Assembly: GCA_018897395.1 (NCBI GenBank) | Contig: JAHIKV010000190.1 | Coordinates: forward strand, 1 to 6,540 | Length of the DNA: 6,540 bases | Source of the DNA: Planctomycetota bacterium | Lineage (GTDB): Bacteria; Planctomycetota; Planctomycetia; Pirellulales; Thermoguttaceae | Reading direction: 5' to 3' | Shown: in pieces, positions 1 through 6,540 of the stretch | Position numbering within the stretch: position 1 is the stretch's first letter | Layout of the letters: every line of letters begins with the position of its first letter | Translations under genes and position numbers: made by a program | The notes under the pieces: model-generated | Seen by the model: only the letters and a program-made list of their open reading frames with translations | Databases searched by the model: none | Told to the model about the DNA's origin: nothing

Positions 1-34
1 CGCCGGCACGGCGGCCCGAACTTCGAGAAAACGC

Positions 35-1354
35 ATGTCCCTATTTGACGCCAGCGAATCGAAAAACCGGCAACAAGCGCAGCCCTTGGCGGCGCGGATG
101 CGGCCCAAAACGCTCGACGAGTTCGTCGGCCAGCGGCACTTCCTCGGCGAGGGAAAGCTGCTCCGCCGGCTGCTGGCGGCCGACCGGCTCGGTTCGGTGA
201 TCTTCTACGGCCCGCCGGGCACCGGAAAAACCACCTTGGCCCGCCTGCTGGCAGGCGCCACCCGAAGCCATTTCCAGCAAATCAGCGCGGTCGCCAGCGG
301 CGTGAAGGAGCTGCGGGAAATCATCGCCGCGGCCGCCGACCGGCTGGCGTCCGCCGGACAGCGGACCCTCCTGTTCGTCGACGAGTTACACCGCTTCAAC
401 AAGCCGCAGCAGGAGGTGTTGTTGCCCGACGTGGAGGAGGGCGTGGTGATCCTGGTCGGCGCGACGACGGAAAACCCCTTCTTCACGGTCGTCAGCGCGC
501 TGGTCAGCCGCAGCCGCGTTTTCCAGTTCGAGCCGCTTTCGTCCGACGACATCAAGACGCTCATCCGTCGCGCGGTCGCCGACAAAGAGCGCGGCCTGGG
601 CCGATTCGACGTCCGGCTGCACGACGACGCGCTCGACTTCCTGGCCGAGACCAGCGACGGCGACGCCCGCCGGGCGCTCTCCGCGCTGGAGATCGGCGTG
701 CTGTCGAGCCGGGAGTCGCCGATCGAGTTTACCCGCCGGTTGGCCGCCGAGTCGGTCCAACGCAAGGCGGTGCAATACGACCGGCAGGGCGATGCCCATT
801 ACGATTCGATCAGCGCGCTGATAAAGAGCGTCCGGGGCAGCGATCCCGACGCGGCGCTCTACTGGCTCGCCCGAATGCTCGAGGGGGGCGAGGACGTGCG
901 GTTCCTGGCCCGGCGGTTGGTGATTCTGGCCAGCGAGGACGTAGGCAACGCCGATCCGGCGGCGCTGCCGCTGGCCGTGGCGGCCGCTCATGCCTGCGAA
1001 TTGGTCGGACTGCCCGAATGCCAGTTGACGCTCGCCCAGGCGGCGACGTATCTGGCCTGCGCGCCGAAATCGAACGCGGCCACGATCGGCATCGGCGAGG
1101 CGCGGGCCGACGTCCGCGAGGGGCGTCTGTTGCCCGTGCCGGTCCATCTCCGCGACAAAAGCTACGCCGGCGCGAAACGCCTCGGCCACGGCGAAGGCTA
1201 CCAATACGCCCACAACTCTCCCAACGCCATCGCCGAGCAGGATTATCTCGGCGTCGAGCGGGAATACTATCGGCCGGTGGATCGCGGCTTCGAGCGCGAG
1301 TTGGCCGAGCGGCTGGCGGCGATTCGGGCGAGACTGAGGGGCGAGGAGAGTTAA
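35..1354 (+). CDS. rarA: Replication-associated recombination protein A (RarA/MgsA family AAA+ ATPase)
   Basis: RarA is a cytoplasmic AAA+ ATPase of the clamp-loader clade that acts at stalled replication forks and single-strand DNA gaps, related to eukaryotic Mgs1/WRNIP1. The 439-residue product has the usual family length. Visible motifs in order: the N-terminal PLAARMRPKTLDEFVGQ block (about 17-33), Walker A GPPGTGKT (59-66), Walker B LLFVDELHR (112-120), sensor 1 GATTENP (142-148), an SRSR arginine region near 158-161, and the family C-terminal signature LGHGEGYQYAHN about 50 residues before the end. The ATG at 35 gives the typical MSLF start. The frame is open back to the window edge, but no upstream start is needed. 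No strong ribosome binding site is visible (only GAGAA). Frame 1 is also open from the edge to a TGA at 46-48, so an upstream gene might overlap this start by 14 nt. The gene converges on hemA. Identity is secure; exact role in this organism is inferred from the family. Confidence 0.96.
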   Translation: MSLFDASESKNRQQAQPLAARMRPKTLDEFVGQRHFLGEGKLLRRLLAADRLGSVIFYGPPGTGKTTLARLLAGATRSHFQQISAVASGVKELREIIAAAADRLASAGQRTLLFVDELHRFNKPQQEVLLPDVEEGVVILVGATTENPFFTVVSALVSRSRVFQFEPLSSDDIKTLIRRAVADKERGLGRFDVRLHDDALDFLAETSDGDARRALSALEIGVLSSRESPIEFTRRLAAESVQRKAVQYDRQGDAHYDSISALIKSVRGSDPDAALYWLARMLEGGEDVRFLARRLVILASEDVGNADPAALPLAVAAAHACELVGLPECQLTLAQAATYLACAPKSNAATIGIGEARADVREGRLLPVPVHLRDKSYAGAKRLGHGEGYQYAHNSPNAIAEQDYLGVEREYYRPVDRGFERELAERLAAIRARLRGEES

Positions 1355-1358
1355 TATC

Positions 1359-1429
1359 GTTTAACCCGGAGCCATCGGCGACGGCGCGGCAGTGCGAGGC
1401 GTCCCGTCGCCGATGGCTCCGGGTTAAAC
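1359..1429. repeat. 26-bp perfect inverted repeat between convergent rarA and hemA (REP-like element or bidirectional terminator)
   Basis: The left arm at 1359-1384 begins GTTTAACCCGGAGCC and the right arm at 1404-1429 is its exact reverse complement, giving a 26-bp stem with a 19-nt GC-rich spacer (1385-1403). It starts 4 nt after the rarA stop and ends 7 nt before the hemA stop, so it fills nearly all of the gap. A transcript from either strand would fold into the same hairpin, which suits a bidirectional terminator. There is no U-tract after either arm, so a classical intrinsic terminator is not shown. The long perfect arms and clean placement are also typical of dispersed REP/BIME-like palindromes or a tiny MITE; this cannot be decided without other genomic copies. 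The hairpin is seen directly; the function is inference. Confidence 0.85.
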
Positions 1430-1436
1430 AACGTCG

Positions 1437-2692
1437 TCAATCTTTCAATCGAAACAACCGCGTAAGCGCGTCGAGCAGTCCACGGGGAACGCCCTCTCGC
1501 GACTCGTCGCGGAGCGATTCCAGCGGCGGGTGCAACAGTTTGTTCACCAGCCGGTCGAACGAACGACAAACCTCCTCGCGGGCGCGATCGTCCAACTCCG
1601 GCAGCCGGCTCAACAACCGCTCCAGTTCTTCCTCTTTCGGCTTCTGCCAACCGAGCCGGAGCCGTTCGACCACCGGCCCGATGGCGCGGTGATACATTTC
1701 GGCCATGAAGCGGGCGGTCTCTTGCTCGATTATGTGCGTGGCGGCCGGCAACTCCTTGTCGCGCCGCCGCCGGTTTTCCAGGCAGACCGCTTGCAGATCG
1801 TCGATCGAGTAGAGATACACATCCGCGCGGCGGCCGATGGCCGGATCGAAGTCGCGCGGGACGGCCAGGTCGAGGATCACCAACGGCCGGCGGGTCTCGA
1901 TTCCCGCAAACCGCTCGGCGGCGACCACCGGCTCCTCGGCGCCGGTGGTGCTGACGATCAGATCGGCGTCGGCCAGCGCTTGCGGGAGTTCTTCCCAGGG
2001 AAGGGCTTGGCCGCCCCATCGCTCGGCCAGTTCAACCGCCCGGGGCAAGTGCCGGTTGACGACCGTCACCCGCCGGACCCCTTCGTCGCGCAGGTAGCGG
2101 AGCGTCTCCTCGGCCATTTCTCCGGCGCCGATCACCAGCGCTTGCTTGTCGTCGAAGCGCTCGAAGACCGCGCGGGCAAAATCGGCCACGGCCACGCCGG
2201 GTACGCTCACGTGCCGCCGGCGAATGGTCGTTTCCTGGGCCACGCGCTTCGCCGCCCGCAAAGCCGATTGAAACGCCGCGTGCAACAACGGTCCGGTGTT
2301 GTCCTGTTCGGTGGCGGTCTGGTAGGCGTCTTTCACCTGCGAGAGAATTTGCGATTCGCCGAGTACCATGCTGTCCAGCCCGGCGGCCACGGCGAACAGG
2401 TGCCGCACCGCTTCCTCGTCGGTGTGTCGATAGAGATGTTCGACCACTTCGGCCGGTTCGAGGCCGTGAAATCGCGTCAGGAAGGTGGCGACCTGATCGA
2501 GCGACGGCTCGGGCCGGCTCTCAGTGGCGGCGTAGATTTCCACCCGATTGCAGGTCGACAGCAGCACGGCCTCCACGCCGGGGAACACCCGCCGCCAGTG
2601 GTCCAGCGCCTCGCGCGTCTGCTCGGGCGAGAAGGCCAACCGCTCCCGCAGCTCGATCGACGTGCCGTGATGGCTGCAACCGACGACCTGCA

Positions 2693-2699
<7 letters not shown>
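1437..2699 (-). CDS. hemA: Glutamyl-tRNA reductase
   Basis: HemA reduces glutamyl-tRNA(Glu) with NADPH to glutamate-1-semialdehyde, the first committed step of tetrapyrrole synthesis by the C5 pathway, in the cytoplasm. The 420-residue product has normal family length. The N-terminal catalytic domain shows SHHGTSIELRERLAF (9-23, equivalent to the usual NHKTAPVEIRE block) and LSTCNRVEIYA (47-57), which puts the catalytic cysteine at residue 50, the family position. His100 lies in RHLFAVAAGLDSMVLGE (99-115). The NADPH-binding domain carries VIGAGEMAE (189-197) and VSTTGAEEPV (249-258), followed by the helical dimerisation region (about 325-420). The ATG at 2697-2699 has a strong GGAGG 6 nt upstream. 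The start overlaps the upstream membrane-protein stop by 7 nt (ATGCTAG), which suggests translational coupling. It is the last gene of the minus-strand cluster and ends facing the palindrome at 1359-1429. Confidence 0.97.
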
Positions 2700-3637
<938 letters not shown>

Positions 3638-3666
3638 CGTATCCACCACATTCCAATCGATGGGCG

Positions 3667-4008
3667 TCAAGGACTTTCCAATAATCTTCGTAGCGGTTCA
3701 ACCAGCGGCGGCAGATCGTTCTGGAGCGTGTCCCAAACGATCCGGGTGTCCAGGGAGAAATAGTCGTGGACCAAGCGATTGCGGATTCCACGCATCAATT
3801 TCCAGGCAATCCGCGGATGGGTCCGTGCTATCTCGTCGGGAACATGCGCCGCCGCCTCGCCGATCACGATGAAATTCAAGGCCACCGCCTTGATTGTCTT
3901 CTGGTCCTCGCTGAACCGCTCGAAGTCCATGGACTCGGTAAACAACTGTATCTCGGCAATCGCGTCGAGGATATCCTCGAGCCGATCTTTCCACGACCTA
4001 GATGACAT
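3667..4008 (-). CDS. hepT: HepT-like ribonuclease toxin (DUF86 family) of an MntA/HepT module
   Basis: HepT toxins are small all-helical HEPN RNases that cut RNA or tRNA unless neutralised by the partner nucleotidyltransferase MntA, which adds AMP to the tyrosine of the active-site motif. The 113-residue product shows the diagnostic HEPN motif R-x4-H-x-Y as RNRLVHDY (Arg76, His81, Tyr83) within MRGIRNRLVHDYFSLDTRIVW, and the helical IGEAAAHVPDEI region (49-60) typical of DUF86. All catalytic residues are present, so it looks intact. The ATG at 4008 is preferred over longer in-frame starts because it has AGGAG 7 nt upstream and begins the family sequence SWKDRLEDILDAI. It overlaps the 3' end of mntA by 11 nt, a coupling usual for this pair. 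GC across the pair is about 57% by hand count, against about 65% in the regulator gene, suggesting acquisition. HepT identity is strong; toxicity here is untested. Confidence 0.92.
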   Translation of the reverse strand: MSSRSWKDRLEDILDAIAEIQLFTESMDFERFSEDQKTIKAVALNFIVIGEAAAHVPDEIARTHPRIAWKLMRGIRNRLVHDYFSLDTRIVWDTLQNDLPPLVEPLRRLLESP

Positions 4009-4291
4009 GTATGCTCTCCTGAAGGACTCTTGCACGCAGGCGCGGTTTGAGGCTGCGGGGAGTGCCGACATCGACTTTGCATCCGAGCAAGTCTTCCAGT
4101 CGCTCTTGAAGTGCGATTAAACCAAAATAACCCGTCGGACGATTGAACTCAACCAACACGTCAACGTCGCTCGTCTCGGTAGCCTCGTCGCGGGCCACCG
4201 AGCCGAAAATCAACAACGATTCCACGCCGAATTGCCGGCGGATATCGTCCGTGCAGGCCGTTAGTATCCGAATCGCTTCTTCCCGTTTCAT
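3998..4291 (-). CDS. mntA: MntA-like antitoxin (minimal nucleotidyltransferase) of an MntA/HepT module
   Basis: MntA proteins are minimal nucleotidyltransferases of the polymerase-beta superfamily that inactivate their HepT partner by AMPylating it. The 97-residue product has the standard length and the signature G-S-x10-D-x-D: Gly30-Ser31 in LLIFGSVARDEATETSDVDVLVEF, with Asp42 and Asp44 as metal ligands. The third acidic residue is likely Asp74 in CKVDVGTPRSLKP (71-83). All key residues are present, so the enzyme is probably active. The ATG at 4291 starts MKREEAIRIL, a normal MNT N-terminus, 10 nt after the stop of the sigma-54-type regulator. Its ribosome binding site is weak (GGTG). Its last 11 nt overlap hepT and contain no independent start signal for it other than the AGGAG at 4016-4020. 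Domain assignment is secure; the antitoxin role follows from the pairing with hepT. Confidence 0.93.
   Translation of the reverse strand: MKREEAIRILTACTDDIRRQFGVESLLIFGSVARDEATETSDVDVLVEFNRPTGYFGLIALQERLEDLLGCKVDVGTPRSLKPRLRARVLQESIHVI
4016..4020 (-). promoter_or_regulatory. Shine-Dalgarno site of hepT inside mntA
   Basis: The minus strand reads AGGAG followed by 7 nt and the ATG at 4006-4008. The site lies within the last codons of mntA and decides the hepT start against longer in-frame alternatives that have no comparable site. It would couple toxin synthesis to translation of the antitoxin. Confidence 0.7.
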
Positions 4292-4301
4292 GGCGCACCG
4301 T

Positions 4302-5354
4302 TCACTTGTCCAGCCCGTAATCCTTGAGTTTCTTATGCAACGTATTGCGGTTGATGCCCAGCCGGTCGGCGGCCTTGACGCGGACGCCGTCGCAGGCGGC
4401 CATCATCTGGGCAATCAACTCCCGCTCGACGCGATCGACAACGGCCGCGTGCAGGTTGTCGGCATCCGGTCCGGCGGTCTCGATCCCCCGGCGGACCAGT
4501 TCGGCGGCCAGCGCCGCGGGGTCCGATGCGCGGCCGATCCGGCGAGGCTTGCCGTCGGTGACCGCCTCGGGCAGCAGATCGACGGTCAACTCGTCGCCGG
4601 CCGCGAGCACCACCGCCCGCTCGATGTAATTCTGCAACTCGCGGACGTTGCCCGGCCAGGAGTAATCCCGCAGCGCCCGCATCGCCCGCGGATCGACGCG
4701 CGGCACGTCGCGGAAGTTCTCCGCCGCGTAGATTTTCAGGAAGTGATCGACCAGCGTGGGAATGTCCTCGCGGCGATCGACAAGCGGAGGCAGGTGGATC
4801 GTCACTACGTTCAGGCGATAATAGAGGTCCTCGCGGAATCGTCCGGCCTCGATCTCCTCCAACAGGTCGCAGTTGCTGGCGGCGATCGCGCGGGTATCGA
4901 CGCGGATGGTCTGCGTGTCGCCGACCCGCTCGAACTCGCGCTCTTGCAGCACGCGGAGCAGCTTGACTTGCAGTTTGGGGCTTGTCGAGTTGATTTCGTC
5001 GAGGAAGATGGTTCCGGTATGCGCGGCCTCGAACCGTCCGGTGCGGTGGTCGACCGCGCCGGTGAATGCCCCGCGGACGTGTCCGAACAGTTCGCTTTCC
5101 AACAGGTTTTCGGCCAGTGCGCCGCAATTGACGCGGACGAACGGGCCGCTGCCGCGCGGACTGAGCCGGTGAATCGCCTTGGCAATCAACTCCTTACCGG
5201 TCCCCGTCTCGCCCAGCAACAAGACCGAGGCGTTCGATCGGGCAACGCGGCGCGTGATCCGGTACACGGCCTCCATCGCCGGCCCCGCGCCGATCAGCCC
5301 CGGGATCGGCGGCCCGGTCTGTTCGGGATCAATGCTCGACGGCAAACGAGACAT
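4302..5354 (-). CDS. Sigma-54-dependent AAA+ transcriptional activator without N-terminal sensor domain, Fis-type HTH
   Basis: A 350-residue bacterial enhancer-binding protein that would remodel the sigma-54 RNA polymerase closed complex using ATP. The AAA+ core has Walker A GETGTGKE (48-55), the sigma-54 contact loop GAFTGA (95-100), Walker B GTIFLDE (114-120), the arginine-finger region FREDLYYRLNV (173-183) and WPGNVREL (233-240). A Fis-like helix-turn-helix closes the protein (about 312-347, ending RVKAADRLGINRNTLHKKLKDYGL). Only about 22 residues precede the core, so there is no receiver, GAF or PAS domain; as in PspF-type activators, control must come from a partner protein or from expression level. 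The ATG at 5354 has a pyrimidine-rich leader and no ribosome binding site. Heptamer repeats start 12 nt upstream. It ends 10 nt before mntA. Family assignment is certain; the target genes are unknown, with the downstream haem genes or its own promoter as guesses. Confidence 0.95.
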   Translation of the reverse strand: MSRLPSSIDPEQTGPPIPGLIGAGPAMEAVYRITRRVARSNASVLLLGETGTGKELIAKAIHRLSPRGSGPFVRVNCGALAENLLESELFGHVRGAFTGAVDHRTGRFEAAHTGTIFLDEINSTSPKLQVKLLRVLQEREFERVGDTQTIRVDTRAIAASNCDLLEEIEAGRFREDLYYRLNVVTIHLPPLVDRREDIPTLVDHFLKIYAAENFRDVPRVDPRAMRALRDYSWPGNVRELQNYIERAVVLAAGDELTVDLLPEAVTDGKPRRIGRASDPAALAAELVRRGIETAGPDADNLHAAVVDRVERELIAQMMAACDGVRVKAADRLGINRNTLHKKLKDYGLDK

Positions 5355-5365
5355 GAGGGAAAGGG

Positions 5366-5414
5366 ATTGGGGATTAGGGATTGGGGATTAGGAATTAGGA
5401 ATTAGGGATTGGGG
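5366..5414. repeat. Heptamer tandem repeat, consensus ATTRGGR (seven units)
   Basis: Seven consecutive 7-nt units can be read on the plus strand: ATTGGGG, ATTAGGG, ATTGGGG, ATTAGGA, ATTAGGA, ATTAGGG, ATTGGGG, followed by a partial ATTT. Position 4 varies between G and A, and position 7 between G and A. The array lies directly upstream of the sigma-54-type regulator, so its transcript leader would be pyrimidine-rich (units of CCCCAAT or CCTAAT type). There are no spacers, so it is not a CRISPR array. Unit length matches the other two arrays in the window although the sequence differs. Confidence 0.92.
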
Positions 5415-5441
5415 ATTTCAGATTTCATATTGACCGCTTGC

Positions 5442-5457
5442 TGCTTCACACTGTCCA
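5442..5457 (-). promoter_or_regulatory. Candidate promoter upstream of the sigma-54-type regulator
   Basis: The minus strand holds TGGACAGTGTGAAGCA, which contains the GG-N10-GC core spacing of a -24/-12 (sigma-54) promoter, though the flanking consensus bases mostly do not match. The same TGGACA could serve as a sigma-70 -35 box with a poor CAATAT -10 about 19 nt downstream. It sits about 90-100 nt upstream of the regulator ATG, between the two heptamer arrays. Evidence is weak; the GG-N10-GC core alone is common by chance. Confidence 0.18.
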
Positions 5458-5496
5458 CTAGCCACTAACCACTAGCCACTAACCACTAGCCACTAG
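5455..5496. repeat. Heptamer tandem repeat, consensus CCACTAR (six units)
   Basis: Six consecutive 7-nt units are seen on the plus strand: CCACTAG, CCACTAA, CCACTAG, CCACTAA, CCACTAG, CCACTAG, with only the last base varying and alternating for most of the array. It overlaps the 3' end of the HEAT-repeat gene: the TAG stop of that gene (5486-5488) is a piece of a repeat unit. Near-identical 16-mers flank the array (5429-5444 and 5498-5513, 14 of 16 bases equal). No spacers are present, so it is not a CRISPR array. Confidence 0.93.
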
Positions 5497-6540
5497 GATT
5501 CACCGCTTGCGGCGCCGGGGCCGACGCTTCGATACAGTCGAGGATGAAACTCAACACTTGTCGCGTGGGGACGTCCCGCCTCTCGCTCTGGTTGTAAATG
5601 TCGTACTGGCGTTGGATTTCCTTGGTGGTCAACCGCAAACCGTGCTTTTCGATGTTCTGGCGGAAAGCCTTGGCCGCGGCCTGTCTGAGCGTCAGCGGCC
5701 GGGCGAAACGGCAAGCCAACTCGACCAACGCCCGTTGCGCGTCGGCGGAGTTCGCTTCGGCCAACACGGCGGTCGCTCTGGCGGCGATGGTCGGATTCGG
5801 ATTCGCCAGCGCGGCGATTACGGCGTCTTCCGCCCGCCGCAGGTCGTAGAGTATACCCGACGTTCGGGCCAGCGCGGCCAACAGATCGAGGGCCTCGGCC
5901 GCCTGTCGTTGCCGCGCCTCGAAGCCGACGAAATCCTGCGCATCCAACGCCGCCAACTGCTCGAGCTGCCAGTTGAACGCCCGATCGTCGCGGGGCCGGG
6001 CGAACGCCTTGGCCAACGGATCGTCACTGGCGATGCGCTCGGCTTGCTCATAGCGGCCGGCGGGGGCGATCACCCCGACCCGCAACGACGCCGTGCGCGG
6101 GTCGTGCCGCAATTGCTGCACGAGCACGTCGGCCGTCGGTCGGTCGATCGTCACGTCGATCAGCACCAATTCACAGTCGGGGGATTGTCCCGCCCGGAGC
6201 AGCAGCTCCCGCCCGACCAGCACGGCATCGGCCTGGTAACCAGCCACTGCGAGCCGGCCGGCCAGATCGCGGGCCTCCTCCAACTTGGGACTCGCCACCA
6301 GCGCGCTCCGCACGCCACGGCTGGACGCCAGAAACGCCAACGCCTCGGGCACGTGGCTCGAGCCGGCGAACTGCCGGACCGGCTGCAATCGAACGATCGC
6401 CGCGGCGGCCGCCAATCGCAGCCGACGGTCGGGGCTTCGCAACGCAGCCGCCAACGGAGCCGGCCCCGTCCGTTTAGCGGCCGCCGGCACGGCGGCCTGA
6501 CCAAGCAGTTCGTCGGCCGTGCCGATCCGCCCCAACAACC
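5486..6540 (-). CDS. HEAT-repeat protein with an embedded degenerate receiver-like domain (5' end outside window)
   Basis: The frame is open from the right edge to the TAG at 5486-5488, giving at least 350 residues; the TTG at 6538 is an edge codon, so the true start is probably outside. Numbering from there, alanine/leucine-rich helix pairs of HEAT type are visible at about 28-52 and 236-295. Between them, 77-185 resembles a response-regulator receiver: strand RSALVAS (77-83), strand ELVLIDVTI (123-131) with Asp128 in the phospho-acceptor position, and strand LRVGVIA (152-158). The acidic pair normally following strand 1 is replaced by SPK, and the conserved Lys-Pro near strand 5 is not clear, so phosphorylation is doubtful. 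A charged segment KEIQRQYDIYNQSERRDVPTR (306-326) precedes the C-terminus. HEAT solenoids usually bind proteins. The last residues, PSG, come from the heptamer array. Function unknown; possibly a signalling scaffold. Confidence 0.8.
   Translation of the reverse strand, partial: LLGRIGTADELLGQAAVPAAAKRTGPAPLAAALRSPDRRLRLAAAAAIVRLQPVRQFAGSSHVPEALAFLASSRGVRSALVASPKLEEARDLAGRLAVAGYQADAVLVGRELLLRAGQSPDCELVLIDVTIDRPTADVLVQQLRHDPRTASLRVGVIAPAGRYEQAERIASDDPLAKAFARPRDDRAFNWQLEQLAALDAQDFVGFEARQRQAAEALDLLAALARTSGILYDLRRAEDAVIAALANPNPTIAARATAVLAEANSADAQRALVELACRFARPLTLRQAAAKAFRQNIEKHGLRLTTKEIQRQYDIYNQSERRDVPTRQVLSFILDCIEASAPAPQAVNPSG

Noticed and set aside
386..1213. Minus-strand frame (275 codons) opposite rarA
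   Set aside because: Antisense shadow of a complete RarA gene without any recognisable motif.
4008..4071. Longer start for hepT at 4071
   Set aside because: The extra 21 residues do not resemble the family N-terminus and the internal ATG at 4008 has a good AGGAG at proper distance.
4143..5405. Long plus-strand frame (420 codons) opposite the sigma-54 activator and mntA
   Set aside because: It is antisense to genes with clear catalytic motifs, shows no recognisable domain, and its end is simply heptamer repeat translated. High-GC third-position bias makes such shadows common.
5366..5496. CRISPR array
   Set aside because: The 7-nt units are directly contiguous with no spacers, far too short for CRISPR repeats, and no cas genes are nearby.

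Overview
This GC-rich window (about 65% in the regulator gene by hand count) looks like the chromosome of a planctomycete, probably of the Pirellulales type. The clues are indirect: the wording of the RarA and HemA proteins, a HEAT-repeat protein with an embedded receiver-like domain, uneven use of Shine-Dalgarno sites, and intergenic arrays of 7-nt tandem repeats. Only a database search would confirm the taxonomy.

Layout. On the plus strand, the left part holds rarA (35-1354), an AAA+ replication-recombination ATPase. It converges on hemA, and the 82-bp gap between them is almost filled by a 26-bp perfect inverted repeat. Everything to the right is on the minus strand. In transcription order from the right edge it is: a partial HEAT-repeat protein (5486 to beyond the edge); a 131-bp gap carrying two heptamer arrays; a sigma-54-type AAA+ activator with a Fis-like HTH and no sensor domain (4302-5354); an MntA/HepT toxin-antitoxin pair (3998-4291 and 3667-4008); a HemX/CcsA-family eight-helix membrane protein (2693-3637); and glutamyl-tRNA reductase HemA (1437-2699).

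How the genes may work together. The five genes from the activator to hemA are separated by at most about 30 bp or overlap, so they could share a transcript. hemX-like next to hemA is the classical arrangement of the C5 heme pathway: HemA makes glutamate-1-semialdehyde for tetrapyrroles, and the membrane partner belongs to a family that affects HemA level or cytochrome c assembly. The MntA/HepT pair sits between activator and hemX-like gene, has clearly lower GC (about 57%), and looks like an acquired cassette.

The most unusual structure is a third heptamer array, arranged as an inverted repeat. It lies inside the 3' end of the hemX-like gene, encodes an odd period-7 protein tail, and ends 5 nt before the hemA ribosome binding site. 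Three unrelated heptamer families, two of them overlapping gene ends, suggest an active short-tandem-repeat process in this genome. I see no complete new defence or metabolic system. No stretch over 300 bp lacks a gene.
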